Below are positions 36,899 through 46,892 of a stretch of 64,000 nt of DNA, one piece after another (positions within the stretch are counted from its first letter, which is position 1; every line of letters begins with the position of its first letter). A model generated the notes under the pieces. The model worked only from the letters and a program-made list of their open reading frames with translations, did no database searches and was not told the DNA's origin. Position numbers and translations under genes: made by a program. This stretch comes from Marsupella aquatica. Taxonomy: Eukaryota > Marchantiophyta. The stretch is from positions 19,344,001-19,408,000 of the forward strand of contig OZ316896.1 in the NCBI GenBank assembly GCA_973895155.1, in the 5' to 3' direction.

Positions 36899-38906
36899 TA
36901 TCTTTGGAGCATCGTCTAGTGATTATATCATTCCAACCTTTGGTCCATTTCTCCATATAAAATGAGTTGCAGGACGGACTGTTTTCATATATCTAGTCCT
37001 GCCGATCTTGGATCCAAAATTTTGTGAAAATGATAATACTACGGGGCTTCCTGTAGAAGCACTTGTAAAAACCAATTTAGTCTCTGATGAGCAATATAGA
37101 GGAGACAGGGGAGGATTTGAAGCACCCGCCTTCTCTTCTTCATTTGCAGCGGTCTCAGGTACTTGACGATCATCCTCCTTTGCAAGCGCAATGTCTGACA
37201 TTTCTCCCAATTCTACTGCGTCAATATTGCCTAGACCATCTGTGGTTGCCTTCCAATGTGCGTCCGATGTGGACGATGTAAGATCTGGGTCCGATTGGTG
37301 CATCCAATTCTCTACACCGGCAAAGGGATTTCTTGGTGGGTCGCCCTCAGGTCGACCCACAACATCGGCCAACCCCACACCAAAGTAGGGAATACCTACC
37401 ACTTGTGTTCCACGTTCATCCAAATTTCGGGTGACCCTGTCGTCTGTGTCGTGACCCAATTCTCCTTCCTCAATATCATCTTCACCCTGGTCTACGCCTT
37501 CTTTGGCACCAACATGCTCGAAAACCCCATCTCGGGCTCTACCAAATTTGGAACCGCCCATCCGGTCACTCATTATGGAAGGAACTTTCTCGCAGAGAAC
37601 CCTTCCATATGCCTGAGTGAAATCATATTCATCCTCAGTGTCTGAATACGCAAAGCATTCTCTGAAACACAACAATGACACCTTCATAACCTGTCCTCCC
37701 GAGAAAAAGTCAAGTATAGTCTCCCCTTCAGCCGAAAAAAATTCGATAATACTCTGCAGCATACATTTTGGCTTAGCGTGAATATTCACAAAGCCACCTC
37801 TACTTCCCCACCATCTCAAACATGGGAGCCTTTCGTAAGAAATCTCCAATGTGGAATGCCAAAGTTGACTCAGTCTCTGTCTCCTTACTTGTCTTACTCT
37901 TATTCTTATCTCGCTTCTCCGTCTTGTCTTCCACTTGGAAATCAGGGTCGATCGCCGAATTGTAAGAAAATTGGCAATTAAATCCAGGCCTGAACACTTG
38001 CTTCCAATCAAATTTCTCCTCAGTGGTGATTCCTGCAAAGATCCACAATGTATTGCAGTAATGCAATAATTTCAGCATCGGTCCAAACATGTTGTCGGAG
38101 CCTACTGAAGTCAACAATGGCAAGAGGACACAAAGGCGAAGGCTCTTGTAGCATTTCCGGCACGGTCGTCTTCATCAAATTCTCACTAAAAAATGTCAAG
38201 AAAGGCTCCGTGCAAGAACGACCAATCCCACCAAATTCTTTACAATACAACCCATCTAGTCTGACCATCAGACTTTGTGGGAAACTCTCCTTGACCACAT
38301 TCTTCTTCAATGAATTGTTGAGGTAAACCTCACCCGCTGCTCTCCTCAATTTTGTCATCTCAAGCTCAGATTTCAAGGAAGGCAACAATATCACCAGAGA
38401 CTCCCAAGATGTGCCAACAGGAAACTTCTCACGATACTTTTCCATGAAATAGCCAATAATGACTGTTCTCAATTTGGACATTATCTTGATTGTAAGGGCC
38501 AAGTCTCCCATTGCGACAAGCTCTGATTTGTTGGTGATATCCTTCTTCAGCAAGACACGCTCCTCTTCAACGTCCTTCAAGATCTCAATTATTTGTTTGC
38601 TACTAATCTCTCCTTCAAAGCATCGAAAGGTACCGGGAGTGATCAATTTTGGGGGTCTTGGCCCTCCATACCCACCAGCCCCGTCTTGGAGCTTCCCACT
38701 CAACCATTTTGCACACACGTTTCGCCATAATTCAAAGAGCTCATCTTCGGCAAAAAGTAACCAATAAATGCTCTTTAGGCTTGACTTCCCCATTGTAACC
38801 TTTGCCAGGGCAAACCAATCCTGCATATCCAATGGACTTGACATTAGTTTCAGGGTACAATGCATATGTTAGAAAATTTATACCTATATTTGAAACAGGC
38901 TAAGCC

Positions 38907-39085
38907 GCCTCGCCCCAAGGGCATGGCGAACCTCTACATCTAACCGCAATTGACTGAAACGGAACTAGGGAATTATTCTTAGAGAGACTAGTCTAGGTTG
39001 CCTCGCCTTGAGGGCGAGGCAAACATTTGCTTTAATCTTCTAACCAAGGAAAACAAGAAAAGGCAACCTCGCCCTTGGGGTGAGG
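38907..39085. repeat. Three 21-bp palindromes in the second intron of the ParB-like gene
   Basis: Copies at 38907-38927 (right arm damaged), 39000-39020 and 39067-39085. Consensus is GCCTCGCCC, three bases, GGGCGAGGC. They lie inside the inferred intron 39154-38821. Confidence 0.82.
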
Positions 39086-40755
39086 CAAACCTCTACCATT
39101 GACAATCTTTAAACAAAGCGGATCAAGAATAGTTTGCGTTGCTCCAACATGTACCTGATAGTTTTTCCTGTCTGTATTTTGATTGGTCCCAATCCCTGGA
39201 CGCGGCGGTTTCCCGCACTCCTCAAACTGCCTTCGTGCATGAACAATAGTCTCTAAAAAACAAGACTTAAATTGCATAGTATCATTGACAGCATTCGATA
39301 AACTTGAATGCTCAACCAAAATTGTCTTCGGAGTGAGGTCAGATAGGATCCTTGCTTCCTATACTTTAGTTTGTTGGCAAGATCTGTCAGCTTGGCGTCA
39401 GTCTCGGCCCACCCTTGGATCCATTGGGCAGCTCTTGCAGAATGCTGGCCACTGATGGCAAGGAATTGGATCTCATGCTTCTTCACACCAATCAAAAACT
39501 CTTTCCTATCCTGAGGTGTGTTGTCATAATGAAGCAACTGTTTAGTGCTCTCGCGATACGGAATCAAATCAGCAACTTGTGGTTCCTGTCCAGGGTTTTT
39601 CATCATAGACTTTGATATCTCCATTGCATGCGAAAGATTGAACATTCGATATACAAAAACGGCCGATGGCGGATTAATACTTTTTACAGGAATATCAAAA
39701 ACTTCGCGGATGCCAAAAGTATAATACTACTCAATATTACGCAAAACCTCTTGGCCTTTGAGCACATCATCTTCTGTGGGTCCTTCTGTCGGACACATAT
39801 CATCCTCTGGATGCAAGACAAAGTTTGAAGTCGACCCTGACATTGGTTTTGATTTCGCAACCTTTGCCTTCTTTGTCTACTTTTTTTGGGGGCCCTCATC
39901 ATCTTCATTTTTTTTAGCCATCTTCTTACGGCGTGAACTCCCAGATTGTTTCTCTTGTTGAACAACCGGCTCTTGAAGCTTTCATTTCTTCTCTGTCTTT
40001 GATTGCACACTTCTTTCCACTGTCTTCTTTCTCTCCTTTGCCTTATGCTTTGCTTCTTTTTTCTTCATCTCTGAAATCCACGTCCGGCACGCGGCCTCTT
40101 GAAACTCTGGACAAAAAATGAAACTCTTGTCGATTGCTTGCTCGTATGAAAAATGTGCCTTCTCAATCATCCTTTGAACTATCCAAGTAGACGGAGGGTC
40201 CACACTGTCCGCATTGTCATGCATGTGCTTCTTTACGTAGAGAAATCCAAACACTAGGTCAACTCCACTTATTTGAGAACACGTCTTCTCAAACATCTGA
40301 TCAATTGTTACTCCATCTAGGAAGAATCCCATATCAGCTACGCTTATCTCCAATCGAGCCATCCACTCAACATTCAGTAAAGTCGAGTAGAGTTTTATTG
40401 GCACCAGAAGTCTCATCCACTGAGATTTCTCATTGGACTCAACAATAATCGTTGCATTGCGGTTGTTGTCCGTGTTCACAAGGACGACTGGACCTAGAGT
40501 AACAATTGTCTTATGGTCATTCAATTGACTCGTGAGGTCCTTAAAACAAATCAAGAGACTGCCTTCCGCCGACTCCCCAACTTCTAGTGCCCATCTAAAT
40601 CCTGGAGTATCTTGGTCAGGGAAAACAAAGTCCTTGATATCCTCGTCCATAATATTTAACTCCGGCTTCTCAAGATTTTTTCCTGGTAAGAAACATTGAA
40701 AACAAAATGGTCAACATCATATTTTTAACATTGACATGTGGAAAACTTTCAAGGT

Positions 40756-41422
40756 GCCTCGCCCTTGGGGCGAGGCGACAAATAGAAGATTGCAAAATCT
40801 TCTTTGCTCCTAGTGCAATTAGCCCTGCCACCTCATCCAAGCAATCAAACATTATTTAGGAATGCAGACGACATCGCCTCACCCCAAGGGTGAGGCAACT
40901 TCTAGGAAAGCAAACAACATTTAGGAATGCAGACAACATCGCCTCGCCCCAAGGGTGAGGCAACTTCTGGGAAAGCAGACAACATTTAGGAATGCAGAGG
41001 ACATCGCCTCGCCCCAAGGGCGAGGCAACTTCTGGGAAAGCAGACAACATTTAGGAATGTAGAGGACATCGCCTCGCCCCAAGGGCGAGGCAACTTCTGG
41101 GAATGCAGACAACATTTAGGAATGCAGATAACATTGCCTCGCCCTAAGGGCGAGGCAACTTCTGGGAATGCAGAGTACATTTTAGGAATGCAGATGACAT
41201 CGCCTCGCCCCAAGAGCGAGGCAAAAAATAGAATATAGCTAAAGATCCTTTATTAATGTAAGATACAAGGTCCAATACACCTTCGGAGCAACAAGAAATC
41301 TAGAATGAAGTAGACGTCGCCTCAACCTTGGGGCGAGGCGACTGCAAAGGAATATAGAAATTTTCCTAATAAGAAGTTTGAAATCCAAATTAAAGTAAAG
41401 TTTCCTCGCCCTTAGGGCGAGG
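40756..41422. repeat. Palindrome array (65-bp tandem units) in the first intron of the ParB-like gene
   Basis: Nine copies of the palindrome GCCTCGCCC-3 nt-GGGCGAGGC: 40756, 40876, 40941, 41006, 41071, 41136, 41202, 41319 and 41404. The middle six are spaced 65, 65, 65, 65 and 66 bp as true tandem units that share the surrounding AACTTCTGGGAA, GCAGACAACATTTAGG. The others are dispersed with unrelated flanks. The centre is CAA, TTG or TTA/TAA, so copies occur in both orientations. All lie between the inferred splice sites 41450 and 40683. Confidence 0.92.
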
Positions 41423-41619
41423 CAAGAAGTTGAAGCAGGTGGTGCCTTACGTGGAAAAGTGAACTGGGCTTTCTTTGACGCCTCCAACGCATTGTTAACC
41501 AATTTTTGGACATCCGGGTCTTCAGGGTCATATTCATACAGAGAGTTATAATTGAAGTTCAATGACTCTTGAGAACTGGCGGAGGTGGTGGAAGCTTCAG
41601 AACTGGAGGAAGTAGACAT

Positions 41620-42596
41620 TGTAAGGGGCGAGTGAGATTTAAGATGACATGTGGCAGCAATGGAGATTGCCACAAGCTGCAAGAGGGCACTAACAGGCAA
41701 ACAATGATCGAGGGAGCGACCCAAAAGGGAAGGGAGCAAGGCGGAAATAAAAGCCTTAGAGCGAGGCGGAAAAAAATCCCAAGAGCGAGGCAAGAGGCAG
41801 GCAAGGAAATGAGGCCTCAAGCGCAAGGCCTGCCTTCCTATACCCCCTGCGAGCAAGGAGTCCGAGGAGGCAAGGATCCGAGAGGGTACGGAGGCATCAA
41901 TGCGCGCCAATGATGGAGACCCTCCTCGCTGCATGTGATCGTGAGTCACCGATGGTGTGACCACTCACGACCACTCGCGACTCACCTACCAATTTTAAAC
42001 TTCCGAGCTGTCAGCGGTGTGTGCTCGCAACTCACCTATCACTCGTGAGTGATTGGCTGACACCCTATCCGATGTCTACTTGTGTGCTGGGTGCGTGCCT
42101 CATCCACCCGTGCCCGATCTTTGGTGTCCACTCGTGTGCTGGGTAATGTGTGGGCTTTTTGCCTCTCAAACTGAGTATAGACTTCCCACAATCCATTTTT
42201 TTGGTTCATTGTCATTTAGACAGTGATTGGTACGATCACTGACTCTCCTCTGTCCGAGTGCCTTGTTTAGGTCCGTATGGTTGAATGCAAGGTTTAGTAA
42301 GGGCACTGGTGAGCACTGTGGTGCTAAGAGTTACAATGCTGGCATCCAAGGTACCCATTTAGCTTGTACAAGGGTGGGCAGAGATATATTGCGGAGCAGG
42401 TTAGTGATTTTATTTATTTATCTTAGAAGTACTAGCTCAACTACATCTAATTCAATACCTTTAAGCCAAACCTAGATTAAGATTTACACATTAGGTTCTA
42501 GATCATATATTTTACTCATTTCTAGACCTTTATCCACAGTCTAGCATGTGTAGAACTTACTATACCCCTTTATGTGATTACTAACATAGTTTCTAG
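41620..42596. other. Region between two divergent mobile genes
   Basis: Contains damaged half-palindromes (GAGCGAGGC near 41758 and 41785) and short CTCGCGACTCACC / CTCACGACC repeats at 41945-42060, which could fold. Probable promoter space for the minus-strand ParB-like gene. No gene recognised. Confidence 0.45.
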
Positions 42597-42720
42597 AAGT
42601 GGGTCGGAATTATTTCATGCCGACCTGACTATGTCATCTTAACTAGCATTTTAAACTGGTATATAAAAGCATAAGCAAGATAGTTTCACAAATAGTTTTG
42701 ACATAATTTCAACTTAATAG

Positions 42721-43050
42721 TTGGAGTAGGGTCGAAATAATTCCGACCCAACTTGTCAATGTTTAGTCAATTAAATCATTTTAAGACATATTGTTGGAGG
42801 AGGGTCGAAATAATTCCGATCCGACTTGTAAATGTTTAGTCAATTCAATCATTTTAAGACATATTGTTGGAGGAGGGTCGAAATAATTCCAACCCAACTT
42901 GTAAATGTTTAGTCAATTCAATCATTTCAAGACATATTGTTGGAGGAGGGTCGAAATAATTCCGACCCGACTTGTAAATGTTTAGTCAATTCAATCATTT
43001 CAAGACATAATGTTGGAGGAGGGTCGAAATAATTCCGACCCAACTTGAAT
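42721..43050. repeat. 73-bp tandem repeats each with an inverted repeat, upstream of the DUF7869-type gene
   Basis: Five units starting at 42721, 42794, 42867, 42940 and 43013, exactly 73 bp apart (the last is partial). Each carries GGGTCG, nine bases (AAATAATTC), CGACCC, an interrupted palindrome. A diverged sixth copy may be GTGGGTCGGAATTATTT at about 42599. The array ends about 120 bp before the ATG of the next gene. Confidence 0.93.
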
Positions 43051-43173
43051 GTATTTAGGGTTTAGAGTGATTTTACAATATTTTTTGGAGGAGAGTCCAG
43101 ATTTTGAAACATGATTGTAACATGGGGAACTTAACAATTTCTAACTTTATTTGAATACAGATAGTCCGCTATC

Positions 43174-46100
43174 ATGATCAATTTTACACGAGGGGATGAA
43201 GTGTCATTGGTGATCGATGGATTTGAAACGGCAATTGGGATAGTTCAAAAGGTTGACCCCCAGGATACTATACAGAACATTTGTCTAGTGGATAATCGAA
43301 TTGGGGTATTGATCGAAAAGTGTTTTAATGGATCGCGTCAACTTCCATTTCCTTCGCCCAAATTTTCTACATTGGCTGAGGCAATTGACTCCTGCGTGAT
43401 TTGGGATTGTGCATTGGCATACTTGAGGTCATCAACTCAGCGCCGAAGAATCAATGTCGATGATTTCTCTTTGGCTGGAGATGCTGGAAATGATAAATCC
43501 AAAATTGATGCAAGGGTTGAAGAGGACGTGTTCAAGGAAGGAGATGAAGTTCAGATGTTCATTTTTGATCAGTTGGTTGCAAATGGAGTTGTTTTCAAGA
43601 CAAATCCGATGGATATTTGTCATACTGAAACACTCGGGGTTGGTCGCATCAGTATAAGAATATCTGATATTGTTAAGGGAAATCAAAAATTGCCATACTC
43701 GCACCCTGGAGCTGATACAATAGAAGAGGCCTTGCATACCTGGGTTATCTGGGATGTTGCGCATGTTTCTAGAAAGGGCACTCTACGAGATTTTGGCGTG
43801 TTTGGTAGTTCAAATATTTTCAATGATCTTCCATTAAAAGATTTTACACTACGTTCCAACTGGATGGCGGAGGAGGTTGATTTGTATGACGCTTCTCGTT
43901 ATCGGAAGGTTGCAACAGGTGTTATCACGGTCCCATTTGAAACAGGTGCCGTTGACGATGAACTTCTTAATTGGTGTAGATCATGTTGGTGTTGCTGTTG
44001 TGAATATCAATGAACCCGGATTATTTCCAAATATCCGTGTTGGTACCCCTGGCTTGGTGAGGTGGGAAATCAAATCCCTTCTATTGATTTCGTCTCAAAG
44101 GTTTCTTGGGGATATCCTTGAGGAAGTTTCAGAGAAGTGGATGGAGTCGGGTCAAACTAAGGGCGATCCGGATTCAGATGGTGATGGTAAACCTACAAAA
44201 AGACCATACAATTTCATTAGGAGGACAAAAGTTGATCTTGAGGAGAAGAAGAAAAGGCATTTGGAGTTGAGGGCACTTTTGAAAATTAACGAGGAGTCCA
44301 TTGATTCCATCCAAAGAGAAGGTTGTTGCAAGCTAAAGTGTTGCTTGAACATGCCCAGGGAGGACTTAGAGGCAATGAGGAGGGAATACCATGGAATGTC
44401 AAGTGACAACAAAACAAGTCACATCTTTAGTCTCTTTGGGTGTAGAGAGGAGCAAGTCAAGAGAAAGGGATTTTTTGTTCTAAAGGGACGTGTGGTTTGT
44501 AAAGATGCATTTATTAAAATGCATGGGTTCAGTACAACAAAGTACTATGACTACAAAAATCAATACGAAGCTGGTTGCACAATTGGTTTCCATGGAAATC
44601 AGGGACAACGGAAGACACGATCAAGCACTTTGCACGCTCGCGCCTTGTTGGAGTCCATTTTAATCCAAAATGGGGAACCAATGCCACATCTTCCCTATGG
44701 TGGGTCCAACGGCACTGACACTATTGAATATCGGCTCTCATCTTGTTTTACTAAGAAGGAGATTTTCTAAGAGGTGTTTACCAAGATGGAATTAGATGGG
44801 TTTGCTAAGGTTACTGAAGTTACTATGTACAACATCTGGAAAAACTCATTTGATAATTTTGACTTTCACAAGGGAAGTGCATTTGCCAAGTGCACATTTT
44901 GCACTGAGTTCAAAGATCAATTGATGCGGGAGAAGAGAAAAAAAGAGCGTGCAGAGATTGAAGAGAAAAGAGCGCGACATCTTCGTGAACAATGTCAAGA
45001 AGATATGTTTACTATGCTCATAGGGTTCTTGCAAAGAAGGATCCTCAAAACTATCTTTGCATTATTCACGATAAGATGGATCAAGCCAAGACTTGGATCC
45101 CCAGGTTGGTCCCCACTCCAAAATCCCTCTCTGGTAGTGGTCAGCCTTTGCCTATTGCTCTTACTGGGATGTTAACCCATGGAAGAGATCCTGGAGTGTA
45201 TGCACATTTCAGTTTGACTGGACTTTGGCTTGGAGATGCAGACTTTACCGTGACATCTTTGGCCAAATGCCTCCAAGATTTGGAAGATTACACAGGAGAC
45301 AAAACTGGAGACCTTCTTGAGGGATTGAATTGGAATGCAACTAGGCCAATATTTCAGTCCCTTCTAGACTTTGAAGCATTTCTGGCCGGTTACTTGGAAC
45401 CCAAAAATGTTTCAATTGTTCGATTTCAAGGCATTGAAGATGGTCAGGAGACTAAAAAGTCAAGCACAGTGGATGTTGGTTCTAAGGATGATCCTGAGAC
45501 TACTAGGGGCTCTTTCAAGCCCTTACCAAGGCACCTAACGTTGCAGATGGACAATTCAGGGAAAGATAACAAAAATCAATATGTGATGGCATTTTGCACT
45601 GAGCTTGTTAGCAGGGGGTGTTTGAAACTGTGCAAATGGCATTCCTCATGGTTGGCCACACCCATGAAGACGTGGATGCATTATTTTCTCAAGTATCCAA
45701 ACAGGTCAGATACAAAGAGGTTGCTACCCTCTTGGGGTTGATGGCTGAGGTTTGGGAGTGTGAAAGCATTCATCCTGTACCACGATTGATTCAAGAGGTT
45801 GCATCTTACAAGGAGTATTTGAAAACTTTCCAGGTGAAAGAGATAGAAGGTCACTCAAAACCAGTGGCATTTCTTTTCTCCATGAGGGATAATGTGCCAG
45901 TGTATCAATATAAAGCACATGTCAAGCAACCTTGGCTTCCGGCAATGGGGAGGTCCATTTGGAGAACTGATCCCATCACAAATGCGCTCATTTTACCGGA
46001 AGGCCAACCATTTGCAAAACCTATATCTGGGGATGTACAAAAGAAGGCTGGAGAAATCATCCCATTCCTTAATCGCTATATTGATTTCTTGAAGAAAAGT

Positions 46101-46892
46101 TGTAAGGATGAGACCGCTGCAGCATATAAAGAGAGATTTCCTCTGGTCAAATATTGGAAGAATCTTGTGCAAGCACTGTCCGAGGAACTTACAATAGAAG
46201 GGGAGGGGGAAAGACATTTGCCATTGACAATTGATTTTTGGCCAAAGACTAACCATGGCACAGGTTACAAGATGATTTTGGGGACATCTCAACCGTCAAG
46301 TGAACCTTCTCAAAATCCAGAGATGATGGACCTTCAAAATGAGTACATGGAAGAGATGGAAGATCAAGCTGCACCCTTTGTTGGTGCACGACAAGAGCGA
46401 GAACCTGCACGTTGGATTCCTCTACAAGATATTCAAGAAGGTCACTTTGTATTTTTACGTCCAGAGGATGAATGGGAACAGGAAAATGGCAAAGGGCGTT
46501 TCTGGTTGGTTCGAGCTTTGGGTGGTGTGGATCCAAACCATGAGGTTCCCTCAACAGATTTGCAACATATTGAAGGGTCTTCTTCAACGTCTGTTGAGAG
46601 CATTCCTCTTAGGAATGCTCCTATGTTCCAAGTACAATGGTGGAGGCCTAAACATGGTAAGCATGATGCAAAGGATGATGTTCGATATGAACGTTGCTTT
46701 CAAACCACTAAGACTTGGGAGCTGGATCCTGGGTTTGACAATGTTACTCAAAGTTGGCAGTTTGCAAATTCTGCAATGTATGGGTTTAAGTCAGGTGCTA
46801 AAGAACAAAATATTATGGATAGAGGTTTGACAATTACTAAGAATGTTTTGAAAACTCTCAAAATTTACATGGAAGGTATAATTGATGAGTAG
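43174..46892 (+). pseudogene. Mobile gene with two DUF8039-like domains and a DUF7869-like transposase core, degraded
   Basis: Residues about 8-84 and 116-197 are two copies of a domain resembling DUF8039 of plant En/Spm-type proteins (each ends LPxxxP... EAxxxxVIWD). The middle is basic, then KYYDYKNQYEAG and GFHGNQGQRKTRSS. The C-terminal half has the DUF7869 pattern: HDKMDQAKTWIPR (Asp codon 45079), LTLQMDNSGKDNKN (Asp codon 45550) and MVGHTHEDVDALFS (45651-45692), a possible D-D-D/E catalytic set. Damage: frameshift near 43967, in-frame TAA at 44768-44770, frameshift near 45000, and loss of one G in the G-run near 45615. The last 424 codons are open. ATG at 43174 follows a possible acceptor (ATACAG at 43160). 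A non-mobile function is not supported. Confidence 0.75.

Larger units (their letters stand above)
36923..41619 (-). pseudogene. ParB-like / DNA methyltransferase-like mobile gene, degraded
   Basis: Inferred exons: 41619-41451 (Ser-rich start, donor GTAAGG), 40682-39155 and 38820-36923, with phases that agree at both introns. Around 39690-39400 the product reads like a ParB N-terminal domain: FDIPVKSINPP, YRMFNLSHAMEISKSM, then FLAISGQHSARAAQ. Around 37790-37630 it reads like the end of a beta-class DNA methyltransferase: IHAKPKCMLQSIIEFF, then motif I as ETILDFFSGGQ. The motif IV place (LAIVDFSRL near 38130) lacks the usual (D/S)PP(Y/W). An acidic linker follows. Decay: stops TGA 39982, TAG 39877, TAG 39727; frameshifts near 39350, 38060 and 37805; TAA at 36923. 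No exact homologue is named; domains are motif-based. Confidence 0.68.

Noticed and set aside
40856-41225. CRISPR-like array (regular palindromic repeats at 65-bp spacing)
   Set aside because: The DNA between palindromes is itself repeated, not unique spacers, and this is plant nuclear DNA. It is a tandem repeat.
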